Notes: a model not told the origin generated them from the sequence alone. Positions 1-9,327 are shown, counted from the first letter of the stretch. The stretch: DNA of 64,000 nt from Saprospiraceae bacterium (GCA_020627535.1 JAHDGU010000001.1:290670-354669), one strand, 5' to 3'. A program made the numbers and translations.

Positions 1-1
1 A

Positions 2-706
2 CCACGCTATAGTAGCTTTTTGGATCGAGAGACCTGCCTTGTGAGCTCGTGGGGGCCGCGAATCAGTGGTGTAGATGGATTTCTTCATCTAGTTGACTAT
101 AAGACCGGAGCCACTGTGTCTAGCGTACAGTGCGGGAAGGGGCCGGAAAAGCTTCTTCAGTCTCAGGGCGAAGCGTATGTCTGCAACTCTGGTGGATTTG
201 GTCAGGATAGCACCATCACTATCGTGAGGGTCGATTCTATGCAAGTATCAGGTGAGCTGATCGTAGGAGATAACCCACAGTCAATCACATCCGCCTCTGA
301 TGGCAATCTCTGGGTGGTGTGCAGTGGACTCTTTGACTTTATTGATCCTAGCAACAATACGCCTGGAGGTTTGTACAGGATTAATCCAGGAACCAGAGAG
401 GTCACTCTCATACGCGATCTACCTACTGGAGCATCTGATATCACGACGTCCTCCTTGAGTTCCTCTATCTACTTTCTGAGCTCCGAGGGTGTCAATCGAT
501 ACGATCTACTGACCCAAGACCTTTCCGTCATCAAGCCAGGATCATTCTATGAGTGTGGCTTTGACTTTAGGACCAATGATCTCTTTGTGGCTGACGCCAA
601 AGATTTTAATAGCCGTGGAGAAATATTGCAGATCGACGAGATCTCAGGAGAGACGATCGCTACTTACGAAGTAGGTTTGATTCCCGGAGGCTTCGCTTTT
701 CACTAG
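2..706 (+). CDS. Secreted YncE/DUF5074-like beta-propeller protein, 3' part only
   Basis: The reading frame is open to the left edge of the window, so the N-terminus lies outside; an in-frame TTG at 20 is only an alternative start. About 235 residues are visible. They show repeated beta-propeller blades of the YncE/DUF5074 type: phrases such as GKGPEKLLQSQGEAYVCNSG and NPQSITSASDGNLWVVCSG are typical of these Bacteroidota surface proteins, which are often lipoproteins. No catalytic motif is seen and the ligand is unknown. It ends with AFH-stop and is followed by 374 bases without a gene. Family call moderate, function unknown. Confidence 0.6.
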   Translation, partial: PRYSSFLDRETCLVSSWGPRISGVDGFLHLVDYKTGATVSSVQCGKGPEKLLQSQGEAYVCNSGGFGQDSTITIVRVDSMQVSGELIVGDNPQSITSASDGNLWVVCSGLFDFIDPSNNTPGGLYRINPGTREVTLIRDLPTGASDITTSSLSSSIYFLSSEGVNRYDLLTQDLSVIKPGSFYECGFDFRTNDLFVADAKDFNSRGEILQIDEISGETIATYEVGLIPGGFAFH

Positions 707-1080
707 ACATTTTGTTACATCTCAGCCCAACGTGTAATGGCAAGGAGACGTCTTACAAGATGACTACTGCAGAAGTTTGCGGATAGTTTTCACTTTGTTT
801 GCTTGTTTCTTTTGTTGTGGTGATGCAGATTGCCACAGATTGCTGGGAGAATGAATGTGTGATACGAATATGGTTAACATCCCAGCAATGCAGGCCCTTT
901 ACGATGGTAGGAGGTCATGCAAGACTGACTCGTCGAGAGAGGATGCCTGATCGGGCCTGATCCTTTCTCGATGCAGTTCAGTCCTACAGAAGTCATAATG
1001 GTTCTTAGGGAATTCGTAAAATTGTATCTGACCGGGAAGCTTGAGATTTACTTTGGGCTCGAACCAGTCAAAAAAGTCAG
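707..1080. other. Gene-free stretch with a 10-bp inverted repeat
   Basis: No convincing coding sequence on either strand. It contains a perfect inverted repeat, ATTGCTGGGA at 839-848 and TCCCAGCAAT at 880-889, separated by 31 bases and not followed by a T-run. The stretch must also hold the promoter of the downstream sigma factor gene, but I could not find a good TAnnTTTG element close to its start. Confidence 0.5.
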
Positions 1081-1650
1081 ATGACTTGGATAAAACGACA
1101 TAGCAGCTATACGGAAGAAGAGTTAATACTCGGCTGTCGCAAAAATGACCGCGACATCCAGGAGGCATTATATCTGAAGTATTTTGATACCATGTTGAGG
1201 ATGTGTATGAGATACACTAGTAGAGAGGATGCCGCAGTTGACATCGTCAATAATGGATTTCTCAAAGTCTTCAAGAAGATAGATAGCTATGAGTCGCGAG
1301 GTAGTTTAGAAGGTTGGATTAGACGATGCGTTTACCACTGTCTTTGCGATTTTTTCCGTAAGGAGAAACGAGAGATCAGGTTCCTAGAGATGAAAGATCA
1401 CGCTCATCCGAGTGTGAGTAACAGCGGTCTCCCGAGCCTGTACATGGAAGATCTGCTAGAGATCATCGAGGATCTGCCAGATATCAGTAAGCGAGTCTTC
1501 ACACTATTTGCCATAGAAGGATATAGTCACAAGGAGATAGGTGTCAAGCTCGAAATGAGCGAAGGTACCTCTAAGTGGCACGTGAGCAATGCCAGAAAAC
1601 TGCTCAAAGAAAAAGTCAGTAAGTACAAACTCAGACGTCAAAGTCTGTGA
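1081..1650 (+). CDS. ECF-type RNA polymerase sigma-70 factor
   Basis: 189 residues, normal length for an ECF sigma factor. Region 2 occupies about residues 15-95 (YLKYFDTMLRMCMRYTSREDAAVDIVNNGF..KVFKKI in outline) and region 4 about 120-180, including the helix-turn-helix SHKEIGVKLEMSEGTSKWHV. It would direct core polymerase to a small regulon. The gene 18 bases downstream encodes a membrane protein with a short cytoplasmic N-terminus and is the likely partner or anti-sigma protein. Start at ATG 1081 follows an A-rich stretch without a Shine-Dalgarno, as usual in this phylum. Targets cannot be told from the sequence. Confidence 0.9.
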   Translation: MTWIKRHSSYTEEELILGCRKNDRDIQEALYLKYFDTMLRMCMRYTSREDAAVDIVNNGFLKVFKKIDSYESRGSLEGWIRRCVYHCLCDFFRKEKREIRFLEMKDHAHPSVSNSGLPSLYMEDLLEIIEDLPDISKRVFTLFAIEGYSHKEIGVKLEMSEGTSKWHVSNARKLLKEKVSKYKLRRQSL

Positions 1651-1668
1651 TACAATAGCAATTGTTGA

Positions 1669-2922
1669 ATGAACCAAAGGAATAGATTGAAGAAGGAAGC
1701 GTGGAGAAAGATGCGAGTGATGCTAGATAATGAGCTCCCTCAAGTCGTCTCAGAGCCCAAGAGCAAGGTATGGATGCTACCATTGATCCTCTTGTTTTTG
1801 ATAGGTCTCGGTGCCGCATTTATCCTAGGTATGGAGTATATGAATCTCAAGCATGAGTCACAAGAGCAGCTGGCAACGAAGGATATTGAAATTGCCAGTC
1901 TTAGCAGAGTGATGCAGTCCATGCAATACCAGCTTGATGATCTACGCTCAGCAAATGATCGCCTGGAAGAGTCATCGTTGGTTCATGCTGCGAAAAGTCA
2001 TACCTCCTCTAGTGAAGGACCGCAGAACGCATTCAGTGGGACCTATGCACTGAGTGCTGATCTTCTGGGCTTGGTGAGCAATGATATCGTGATTGGGGAA
2101 CTACCAGATCTTGATGTCCGCGGTATGATGGCTCAAGCTAGCCAGCAAACTAGCCCTGCCACGAGAGTAAACATGTCAGCGATGCCTGTCGATCAGGCTG
2201 CGCCGCTACTTGCTTTCTCGGATCAGCAGACCATAGATGAGATGCTCTTTACCAAGCTTCCCAAACCGCAGAAAAAAAATGGGAAGAAATTGTTTTCCTC
2301 TTGGAGTCCAGTTGCGTTTTTTGAAGCCGGCGCTACGATGACGATTGATGACGATCTCAATCGGGGAGTGGAGGCAGCCCTGGGACTCGAGATGTTTCCG
2401 CACAACCGCTGGGGACTGGCAGTATCGACTGGAGTAACCAATCAACGTACCTCTATCATCAACCAAAGCGCCGCAGCACAAGCAGGCTTCAACCAAGGGC
2501 TTGCACCTATCACACTCGAGCAAAGGGTGCAAGAGGTCGAGTCCAAGAGCATTGAGAACTATTCTTTCTTCAATCTTCAACTAGGTACGAGCTACAAATT
2601 TTCACCAAGATTTAAGCTTAGGAGTGATATCAAGGCGAGCTACATCATGGATCGCAATGACTTTGCAGAGACCTCCATTGAGCGCGAGGATGGTTCTTTT
2701 CTCTCAGTGCGAGAGAGCCTTAGTGCACTTGTGGACAATAATCAGGTCTATCGCTGGGGATTTAGTGGTGTCGTCGGCGCCGATTATACGATTTCTGATC
2801 GTCTCGATCTACAGCTACGCTACAACAAGTACATCACGCCGCTTGTCACACAGGTCACGCCTGGAGCTGCTGATCAGAAGCTTTCGGATTTTACCAAGCT
2901 TGGCCTGAGGTACAATTTCTAG
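1669..2922 (+). CDS. Membrane-anchored protein with periplasmic coiled coil and beta-barrel-like C-terminus; putative anti-sigma partner
   Basis: 417 residues. A basic N-terminal cytoplasmic segment (about 1-30, containing AWRKMRVMLDNELP) is followed by one transmembrane helix (about 35-57), a coiled coil (about 60-105), a low-complexity linker and, from about residue 205, a region of alternating hydrophobic strands ending in a C-terminal LGLRYNF typical of outer-membrane beta-barrel domains. It lies 18 bases after an ECF sigma gene and is probably co-transcribed. The W-x-K-x4-L segment also occurs in the partner of the second ECF sigma factor in this window (44115-44666), so I infer that the N-terminus binds sigma. 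Not a classical zinc anti-sigma factor. Confidence 0.6.
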   Translation: MNQRNRLKKEAWRKMRVMLDNELPQVVSEPKSKVWMLPLILLFLIGLGAAFILGMEYMNLKHESQEQLATKDIEIASLSRVMQSMQYQLDDLRSANDRLEESSLVHAAKSHTSSSEGPQNAFSGTYALSADLLGLVSNDIVIGELPDLDVRGMMAQASQQTSPATRVNMSAMPVDQAAPLLAFSDQQTIDEMLFTKLPKPQKKNGKKLFSSWSPVAFFEAGATMTIDDDLNRGVEAALGLEMFPHNRWGLAVSTGVTNQRTSIINQSAAAQAGFNQGLAPITLEQRVQEVESKSIENYSFFNLQLGTSYKFSPRFKLRSDIKASYIMDRNDFAETSIEREDGSFLSVRESLSALVDNNQVYRWGFSGVVGADYTISDRLDLQLRYNKYITPLVTQVTPGAADQKLSDFTKLGLRYNF

Positions 2923-3011
2923 ACAGACTATCACTTTGGCCGCTGACCTTGAGTTGATTTCCTTGTGCTCCTGAGGCTGTTAAAAATACCCAATACATTT
3001 TCTTTGCTTCC

Positions 3012-3027
3012 GGCTTTCGCCAAAATG
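3012..3027 (+). repeat. GCGAAAGC mini-hairpin element, intergenic copy
   Basis: GGCTTTCGCCAAAATG, the full consensus of the dispersed family described in the findings. Stem GGC/GCC, loop TTTC, tail AAAATG. It lies in the 225-base gap between the barrel protein gene and the ferredoxin gene, so coding constraint cannot explain it. Confidence 0.8.
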
Positions 3028-3147
3028 AGCTGCTCCTTGAACGAAAGTGATAGGAGATAACTAGCAAGTATACATTGATGCGAGGAAAGGGTAAAGTGGT
3101 ACTGTGGTACTTCAGGGATTAGAGCTCACAAGCTAGCCCAACGCATT

Positions 3148-3495
3148 TTAGATGTGGAGTGCTTCTTTTCTTTTGAGCAGGATCTCCTCATCTTCGACGC
3201 GATCTGGATCTTGTACACAGCAGTCCACAGGACATACTGCGGCACACTGAGGCTCTTCATGAAAACCTTTGCACTCTGTGCACTTATCCGGTACGATGAA
3301 GTAGTAGTCGTCTTCTATGGGATCTTGTGATGCATCTGGTGTCACCTCATTCCCATTCTCGAGGACAAATATGCCCTCCACATTGGTGCCGTCACCGATA
3401 GCCCATTGGATGCCTCCTTCATAGATGGCATTGTTGGGACATTCTGGCTCGCAGGCGCCACAATTGATACACTCGTCTGTGATGATGATAGCCAT
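3148..3495 (-). CDS. Ferredoxin with two 4Fe-4S cluster motifs
   Basis: 115 residues, cytoplasmic. The first cluster motif [16 protein letters not shown] is near residues 10-25. The second, [21 protein letters not shown], is near 72-92 and has a widened CxxC-x8-CxxxC spacing, as in the Bacteroidota and Allochromatium-type 2[4Fe-4S] ferredoxins. It carries electrons at low potential, but its partner enzymes are not encoded nearby. The N-terminal [10 protein letters not shown] is canonical, which fixes the start. The gene is divergent from the PqiA-like gene. Confidence 0.9.
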   Translation of the reverse strand: MAIIITDECINCGACEPECPNNAIYEGGIQWAIGDGTNVEGIFVLENGNEVTPDASQDPIEDDYYFIVPDKCTECKGFHEEPQCAAVCPVDCCVQDPDRVEDEEILLKRKEALHI

Positions 3496-3589
3496 GTTCG
3501 TCGATTAATGCTTGCAGACCATAAAATTACGCTTATACTAAGGCATCTTTGTGAGATATGGTTCACACCCACATCAAGGAACTAAGGAT

Positions 3590-4492
3590 ATGAACTCTAA
3601 GTCAAAACTGATTTTTTTCATCATCGGAGCCATCACTCTCAGCGTATTTGGCTACGGATCTGTGATGAGTGCCAGTGAGCTCAAGACCTATCGAGTCGCC
3701 AAGACGGAGTACAGCGAGAAATTGGCATTTGGCAAGCGATTGCTCAATGTCAATGAATGGCTCGATAGATCAGGTAAGTCCGATGGTCTTCTACAAGAAG
3801 CGGAGCAGGTCAAGCGGTCCTACGTAAGTGCTCTGGCTGCCGCCAAAAGGTATAGCCTACTAGCAGGAATAGCAGTTCTGGCATTCCTCTTATTCGTCCT
3901 CTTCATGGTGGGAGATATCACCTGGCGTGTTTCTGGACTGATTGTATCGAGCTTGGCATGTCTGATCGTCGGACTTGCCATTCCGATGTTGGAGATCGGA
4001 GCTTATCTCAGAGATCTTACGATTCCATTGGAGATAGATGGAGGTGGTCTGCTGGCCATGGCTCTGGGTACATCCAAGCATTTTCCTGGGGATATATATT
4101 TCTACTATCAAAGTAAGTCAGTCCTCGAGATTATTGAGCTTTTGCTGGAGCAGCGCAACTATGTTGTAGGACTATCCATACTGGCGTTTTCAGTGTTGAT
4201 TCCAGCCATCAAGCTCATATCGAGTGCGTGGATCTATCTGAAGCGAGAGCTGAGTACCAAGGACTCGAAATGGACGCGACTCGTACTGATTATGGGCAAG
4301 TGGTCCATGGCTGATGTCTTCGTCGCAGGGATATTCCTCTCGAGTCTTGCTTTCAATAATATGAATCCAGGATTGCAGTCCGAGAGTCGCGTGCTACCGG
4401 GTATTTACTTTTTCTTGGCATACTGTATCCTCTCGATCTACAGCTCTGTGCTTATTCAGAAGCACTTTGTCCATAGTGATCAGTCACAGTAG
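3590..4492 (+). CDS. PqiA-like (paraquat-inducible protein A family) inner-membrane protein
   Basis: I start at ATG 3590 (MNSKSKLIFFIIG), which gives a clean N-terminal membrane segment; an in-frame ATG at 3551 would add a polar tail. About 300 residues. An N-terminal helix and a periplasmic helical segment are followed by a PqiA-type four-helix region from about residue 95 with the family signature MGKWSMADVFVAGI near 240 and a preceding LSILAFSVLIPAIKLISS. PqiA proteins work in envelope lipid transport with MCE proteins, but no MCE gene is present here. The CxxC pairs of proteobacterial PqiA are absent. Its last 13 bases overlap the convergent gene 4480-5133. Confidence 0.75.
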   Translation: MNSKSKLIFFIIGAITLSVFGYGSVMSASELKTYRVAKTEYSEKLAFGKRLLNVNEWLDRSGKSDGLLQEAEQVKRSYVSALAAAKRYSLLAGIAVLAFLLFVLFMVGDITWRVSGLIVSSLACLIVGLAIPMLEIGAYLRDLTIPLEIDGGGLLAMALGTSKHFPGDIYFYYQSKSVLEIIELLLEQRNYVVGLSILAFSVLIPAIKLISSAWIYLKRELSTKDSKWTRLVLIMGKWSMADVFVAGIFLSSLAFNNMNPGLQSESRVLPGIYFFLAYCILSIYSSVLIQKHFVHSDQSQ

Positions 4493-5133
4493 CCTCTCCT
4501 GACTCTATCTCTTGTATAGTATCGCCTCCGAGAAGTTCCTAGCTCAGAGTAGCGTAGATCACCATTGCGCATTACACGTATGGCATTACCGAAGCTATCT
4601 CTGAATACATTTCCACCCTCAAAAGCAAAGAATCTCTGTCGCCGATCGAACTCTACGCTGATGCCGCGTCTCCGCTCGTCGATGCGTATCCGTCTGCCTG
4701 TATCTTGATTGTACCATCTGCCTCTTAGCTCTGGGCCAGTATAGCGGTTCCTTTCGAATCTGTAAGTCGGTGCTACAGGGTCATATGCATTGCGACCTCG
4801 ACCATCATATCTCCAAGAATCTGAGCGATCTACAGTCTTCGTGAAGTAGATAATCTGCCCATTGCCAGCCGGCTTGTAAATCAATTCGCTGCCTGCACTG
4901 ACGATATATACATTTCCTCGAGTGTCAATGTAGCTATCGCTGGAGCGAAGGTCGTAGTAGTACCAACTATTTTGATCCAGTCGTTTGACTTTGATGCCCT
5001 GATCAGTATGGCGTACACTGATCTCAAGATCAAAGCGCTGATTGCGCCATATCCCTTCGATACTACGTAGATCATTGGCAAGTGCTAGTTGAGCAATGAG
5101 GCTCATGAGCGTAAGTGTGTATAGCTTTTTCAT
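4480..5133 (-). CDS. Exported protein of unknown function, Arg/Tyr-rich
   Basis: 217 residues with a clear signal peptide (MKKLYTLTLMSLIAQLALA). The mature part is strongly basic, rich in Arg, Tyr and Asp, and looks like two or three copies of a small beta-sheet unit built around phrases such as GIWRNQRFDLEI and GRWYNQDTGRRIRI, each followed by a strand with D or R residues. I do not recognise the family; it may be a periplasmic or surface beta-barrel-like domain. No cysteine pair or catalytic motif is evident apart from a terminal YCD. It converges on and slightly overlaps the PqiA-like gene. Confidence 0.65.
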   Translation of the reverse strand: MKKLYTLTLMSLIAQLALANDLRSIEGIWRNQRFDLEISVRHTDQGIKVKRLDQNSWYYYDLRSSDSYIDTRGNVYIVSAGSELIYKPAGNGQIIYFTKTVDRSDSWRYDGRGRNAYDPVAPTYRFERNRYTGPELRGRWYNQDTGRRIRIDERRRGISVEFDRRQRFFAFEGGNVFRDSFGNAIRVMRNGDLRYSELGTSRRRYYTRDRVRRGYCD

Positions 5134-5263
5134 AAGATCAACATTTGACCGAAAGGTCGGAAGTCGAGATCTTAAGTGTACTTATGACAATGTTAGTAGC
5201 TGGTTAAAGACTAGAGAATAGGCACAAAAAGGCCTAATGATTCCTTAAGATCGGTGACTGAAT

Positions 5264-6322
5264 TTACTCTACAGCGTCTCTCTTGGCCCGAAAGTCATCA
5301 GGGGGTGAAAGGAAAATACTAGTCTTGAGATAGAAAGAGTTGGTCTGTGGGCTTGCTGCCACATCATTGGGATTGTCCATGATGGGCTCTAGTATGAAGT
5401 TGCGCGCAATACGGTACCCAATTTCGAGATCAAACCAAAGCCAGGAGACCACTTGTCTCTCAAGGGCAGCCTTTATGACGATCTGAGAGTCGTTGATATT
5501 GTACGACCTCTGCTGATCAGAATCACTGATAAAGTTTGCAGAGTAACTACTGCTTTGAAATTCTGGTCCTAGGAGCATTATACTCTTTGAGTTGATATTA
5601 TATCGGAACATGATGGAGGCCGGTAGCGCAGCTTCTATTCCCGTCTTTGGGCCAAGATTACAATTGTAGATTAAGATGGGCAGGATGATGCTATTCCTGA
5701 AACTCTTGGAGTAGTAGAGCCCAAGACCTACTTCTTTGTTTTCGGTCTTTTTGATACCGTATACTGCAGTCGCTCGGAGTATCTCATATCTGTCATCAGT
5801 GTCAAAAAATCCCTCGTAGTCACCATGAGCTCCCCACTTCAAATTGAGGCCGATATAATGGCGGTCACTGGCGGCATAGACACCTGTGAGATCAAACTGG
5901 GTTTTCTTGAAGTTTTTTTCTTGGAGATCTCCTAGGTCATCACTTAGCTGGCGGATATTCTTGTCGAGTTCATACTCATCCAGTACATACTTAAAACCGC
6001 CCAGTACCTGCAACCTCTCTACATCAAGTAGCGGAAATCTCAACTTGGCACTAAATGTACTGTGCTCTATAATACCGATGGGGTCAAGTCCCTCGGGACG
6101 TAGGCTATACCTCGGTAAGATCTGGTAGCTGATATCAAGACCTCTGCTACGGCTCTTGTTTTTGATGCCAGGACTCGCATAGCTACGGACCTCTATCACA
6201 GATGGATCAAGATCATCAAGCTCCACATTATTTTGGGCAGTGAGGATGAGACAAGCAAGCCAGCTCAAGAGTACTAGAATGGTACGACAGAGTCGTGTGG
6301 GATAATGTGTGAGTACTTGCAT
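5264..6322 (-). CDS. Outer-membrane beta-barrel protein (resembles DUF6268)
   Basis: 352 residues. The N-terminal signal peptide (about 1-30, ending LILTAQ) starts with an unusually polar stretch, MQVLTHYPTRLCRTI; no better ATG is visible. The mature protein alternates amphipathic strands throughout (for example RHYIGLNLKWGAHGDY and YLKTSIFLSP), as expected for a barrel of 12 or more strands. Wording such as LDISYQILPRYSLRP and FSAKLRFPLL is similar to what I recall of DUF6268 proteins, but this is from memory. Single gene, no clear operon. Function unknown. Confidence 0.6.
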   Translation of the reverse strand: MQVLTHYPTRLCRTILVLLSWLACLILTAQNNVELDDLDPSVIEVRSYASPGIKNKSRSRGLDISYQILPRYSLRPEGLDPIGIIEHSTFSAKLRFPLLDVERLQVLGGFKYVLDEYELDKNIRQLSDDLGDLQEKNFKKTQFDLTGVYAASDRHYIGLNLKWGAHGDYEGFFDTDDRYEILRATAVYGIKKTENKEVGLGLYYSKSFRNSIILPILIYNCNLGPKTGIEAALPASIMFRYNINSKSIMLLGPEFQSSSYSANFISDSDQQRSYNINDSQIVIKAALERQVVSWLWFDLEIGYRIARNFILEPIMDNPNDVAASPQTNSFYLKTSIFLSPPDDFRAKRDAVE

Positions 6323-6426
6323 GCCGATAGGATAGCGAAGATATAAACGCTATCTCAGAGCTAGATGTGATGTATAGCGCCTGATAAATATCTCCTACAG
6401 CTATCGTTCATATTTTGTGAATGCAT

Positions 6427-6434
6427 TATCTTTG
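6427..6434 (+). promoter_or_regulatory. Bacteroidota -7 element for tRNA-Gly
   Basis: TATCTTTG matches TAnnTTTG exactly, 29 bases upstream of the mature tRNA 5' end. A -33 TTTG at proper spacing is not evident; the nearest TTTTG (6413-6417) is too close. Confidence 0.4.
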
Positions 6435-6463
6435 CCATCCTTTCTCAAAAGAGAGAAAAGCAT

Positions 6464-6539
<76 letters not shown>

Positions 6540-6540
6540 A

Positions 6541-6577
6541 GGGCGCGCGTCATCTCGATGACGACGCGCTTTTTTTA
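6541..6577. terminator. Intrinsic terminator after tRNA-Gly
   Basis: GCGCG-TCATC pairs with GATGA-CGA-CGCGC through a bulge, followed by seven T (6571-6577). It terminates the tRNA transcript on the plus strand. The stop codon of the convergent gtrA-like gene lies inside the stem. Confidence 0.75.
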
Positions 6578-7008
6578 TGCTTGTCGCCGAAGGAAAATCG
6601 CTTGGTGTAAAAGTTGAAGAGGAACATGGCCCCTGTCACGAGCACCTTCGTCGCAAAGGTGTGCTGACTGAGCCAAATCACACGATCTCTCAAGAAATCA
6701 AAGAGAAATTGATTGAGTATAAAGCTCAAGAGAGAGAAGCCAAAGGAAAGACATATGGCCCAAAACAGACCTCTGCTCAAGTTGAAGACGTACTTTTTCT
6801 GTAAGATGAAGTTGCAGATCATACCACAAGCCGTACCAATGGTATTGGCCAGCTCTAGATCTATGCCAAGCAGAGACTTCACTACTCTGAAATCCATCAG
6901 ATCGAGCAGTACAAATACAACCACATAATCTAGAAGGGTGGAGATGAGTCCAGTACTGGCAAACTTCAGTTTGGGGACGACGAAGGACTTTATCCGATCA
7001 CTATTCAC
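6550..7008 (-). CDS. GtrA-family membrane protein
   Basis: 152 residues with four predicted transmembrane helices, typical of GtrA/DPMS flippase-like proteins that help move polyprenyl-phosphate-linked sugars across the inner membrane. The opening KLKFASTGLISTLLDYVVVF and the central NTIGTACGMICNFILQKKYVF match the family pattern (G-x2-xT-x2-D and N-F-x2-x-K-x-x-F). Its start codon overlaps the stop of the upstream glycosyltransferase by 4 bases (7005-7008), so the two are translationally coupled and probably serve the same lipid-linked sugar step. Confidence 0.85.
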   Translation of the reverse strand: MNSDRIKSFVVPKLKFASTGLISTLLDYVVVFVLLDLMDFRVVKSLLGIDLELANTIGTACGMICNFILQKKYVFNLSRGLFWAICLSFGFSLLSFILNQFLFDFLRDRVIWLSQHTFATKVLVTGAMFLFNFYTKRFSFGDKHKKSASSSR

Positions 7009-8600
7009 TTGCTGACTTTGAGAATCACGGAAGTTTGTTTTTCAAACACATCTTTCTGACTACCAATTACTTGGAGGTAGTCGAGCTTATCCAAGTCTTG
7101 CACATATCGCTCTTGAGTGATGACATATATATCTTGAGCAGCAGCGGTTGAAATCGACTCATCGAGAACCCTCGGATCACCAAAGCTCTCAATGTTACGA
7201 TCCCATAGACTCACAAATGCTGGATTGAAGAGCCGATAGGATAGAATCTTGCCATCGAGATTGACTTTGGGCTCGAGAGTTCGCACGGGATTGTTCTGAT
7301 CAATGGCTGGCGCCAAAATGTAAAAGAACCCAAGTCCTGCTAGTGCATATGAAATGGCAATAGCTAGCAAGGATTTTTGCAGCCCTTGGCTCTCCTGATC
7401 CTTTTGCCGTAAGGCATAAAAGAGAGAAAGAGTAGCACCCACAGGAATGATCCATATGACCGCTGTGTGCCCTGTAAGTCCTGCCAAGCTCACATCTTGC
7501 TGAGCAAGAATATAGGCAGCCACAGAAAGTCCGAGCCCAACGATCAGATTCGCCACAGCTAGGTAGACGAGAAGACCGCTTTGTTTTGATTGGAGAATTT
7601 GTTCGATGTACCATGCAAGTGCAATGGCTAGAAATGGATAGGCTGGGGTAGTATAGTTGATCAGCTTGGTGCTCGACATGCTAAAAAACATGATGATCAT
7701 CAGTGCCACTGCGCTGACAAAGCGTAGGCCATGTACACTCGACTTTCGCTCGCGCCAGAGTCTGTACATCAGTGGAAATATCAACCAAGAAAATGGAAGC
7801 ATTCCGATCAAGACGTAGAGCCAACTTAGGAGAAAAATCCCGCCATGACCTTCCATGGGCTGAGTGAACCGCTGCAGATTGTGTGTCAGGAAAAATCCTT
7901 CTGTGAATTCACTAGAGGTGGCTTGATCTATGAGATAGTACCAGGGTAGTGCGATACAAATGGCGATCAATAGTCCTCGCAGTGGCCAAAAGGCAAACAT
8001 TGATTTGAGATCCCAGGTCTTGGTCCAGATGAGATACATCAATACGCCTAGGCCTGGCAAGAGTAGGGCTACTGGGCCTTTGCACATTATACCTAGCCCA
8101 AAGAGTACATATGCCGCGAACCTGTATCTTGTCTGGCCGCTGTGATACCCATGAAAAAGCGCTAGGCTCCCAGCAGCCACAGTGAATATCAAGTATGGGT
8201 CTGGTACCGCTTGGTGTATTTGGATACTGAAGTGTATCGAGCTCAGCAGCAGGATGGCAGACCAGATAGCTATTTGGTGACTGAGATATTTTCTGCACCA
8301 TGCAAAGGTCACAAGGACCGTGGCAACACCACAAAGCACGCCGACTAGTCTAGCTCCTAGTCCTCCATAGCCAAAGAACTTGTAGCCAATGATCATCCCC
8401 CAGTAGTGGAGTGGAGGTTTGAGAGCGCGCAGCTCACCATTGAAACTAGGGACGATCCACTCGTTGGCTTTTTGCATCTCGCGGGCACAATATGCATTGC
8501 GCGCCTCGTCAAAACCATAGAGGTCTATCCCCCAGATATTGGCGGATAAGATCACGAAGGAGACAAGGCTCAGCAGCGCATAAGTGCTTCTCAAATTCAT
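7005..8600 (-). CDS. ArnT/PMT-type glycosyltransferase (GT39/GT83 family)
   Basis: 531 residues, about 11-12 transmembrane helices. The first periplasmic loop carries the catalytic acidic pair in YGFDEARNAYCAREM (residues about 28-42), followed by PSFNGELRALKPPLHYWGM, both hallmarks of the ArnT/PMT fold. These enzymes transfer a sugar from a polyprenyl phosphate to lipid A, glycan or protein on the periplasmic face. The following GtrA-like gene overlaps by 4 bases and the divergent PAP2 phosphatase could recycle the lipid carrier. The acceptor is unknown. Confidence 0.85.
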   Translation of the reverse strand: MNLRSTYALLSLVSFVILSANIWGIDLYGFDEARNAYCAREMQKANEWIVPSFNGELRALKPPLHYWGMIIGYKFFGYGGLGARLVGVLCGVATVLVTFAWCRKYLSHQIAIWSAILLLSSIHFSIQIHQAVPDPYLIFTVAAGSLALFHGYHSGQTRYRFAAYVLFGLGIMCKGPVALLLPGLGVLMYLIWTKTWDLKSMFAFWPLRGLLIAICIALPWYYLIDQATSSEFTEGFFLTHNLQRFTQPMEGHGGIFLLSWLYVLIGMLPFSWLIFPLMYRLWRERKSSVHGLRFVSAVALMIIMFFSMSSTKLINYTTPAYPFLAIALAWYIEQILQSKQSGLLVYLAVANLIVGLGLSVAAYILAQQDVSLAGLTGHTAVIWIIPVGATLSLFYALRQKDQESQGLQKSLLAIAISYALAGLGFFYILAPAIDQNNPVRTLEPKVNLDGKILSYRLFNPAFVSLWDRNIESFGDPRVLDESISTAAAQDIYVITQERYVQDLDKLDYLQVIGSQKDVFEKQTSVILKVSK

Positions 8601-8661
8601 TGGGTACTGATATGTATTTTTGGCCGCTGGATCCTGTATGGATCCAGGAGTTTCTGTCTTT

Positions 8662-9327
8662 ATGGATCACAGATTACGAGATAGCGTGCGGAGCGGTGGC
8701 AAAGGTACTTTGGAGAGAATCAAGCTATTTCTCTATCTCCAGTTTTTTTTCGTGCTGGCTTGGACGATTTATCATCTCCTCATAGCGCAAAAAGGATCCT
8801 TGGTGCTCTATTTTCAGGATTGGTACTCTCCTGTGCTGAATCAAGTAGTGAAATTCATCACAGATCTCGGCACAGTGCCCATGATCACTGGAACCTTGCT
8901 ATACTGTCTGATTCACTACTGGCGCGGTTGGGCACCTGTGATCCTATCTCTACTCGTCGAGGGGCTGGCTATTTTTGGGCTCAAGGAGATTTTTGGACTC
9001 TTCAGGCCATCTGTGGTACTAGCTGCGGAGAATCTACAGATCGTAGAGGGCCTGAGTTTGCATTGCTGCAATAGCTTTCCTAGTGGTCACACGGCTTCAG
9101 CATTTGCGGGCGTCACGGTCATGCTGCTTGTACGTAGCAATATCTGGCTACAGCTGCTAGGATTCATACTAGCTGCGGGCATCAGTCTGAGCAGGGTATA
9201 TCTTGCACAGCATTTTATCGAGGATGTCATTGCAGGGAGTATTATCGGGGTGATGGTGCCGATTTTCATATTTTGGTTGTGGGAACGGAGGATGAAGAGC
9301 CGAAGGCCTCAGGATGAGAGGGTGTAG
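8662..9327 (+). CDS. PAP2-superfamily membrane phosphatase
   Basis: About 221 residues from ATG 8662; in-frame TTG 8620 and ATG 8638 would extend the N-terminus by up to 14 residues. The three phosphatase motifs are present: KEIFGLFRPS (K-x6-RP), FPSGHTASAF (PSGH) and SRVYLAQHFIEDV (SR-x5-H-x3-D). Five or six helices are expected. Such enzymes dephosphorylate phosphatidate or undecaprenyl pyrophosphate at the periplasmic face. It is divergent from the GT39-like gene, which suggests a role in lipid-linked glycan recycling. Confidence 0.85.
   Translation: MDHRLRDSVRSGGKGTLERIKLFLYLQFFFVLAWTIYHLLIAQKGSLVLYFQDWYSPVLNQVVKFITDLGTVPMITGTLLYCLIHYWRGWAPVILSLLVEGLAIFGLKEIFGLFRPSVVLAAENLQIVEGLSLHCCNSFPSGHTASAFAGVTVMLLVRSNIWLQLLGFILAAGISLSRVYLAQHFIEDVIAGSIIGVMVPIFIFWLWERRMKSRRPQDERV

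Noticed and set aside
2206-2580. Minus-strand frames opposite the barrel protein gene
   Set aside because: Shadow of the coding strand; no start context or protein-like features.
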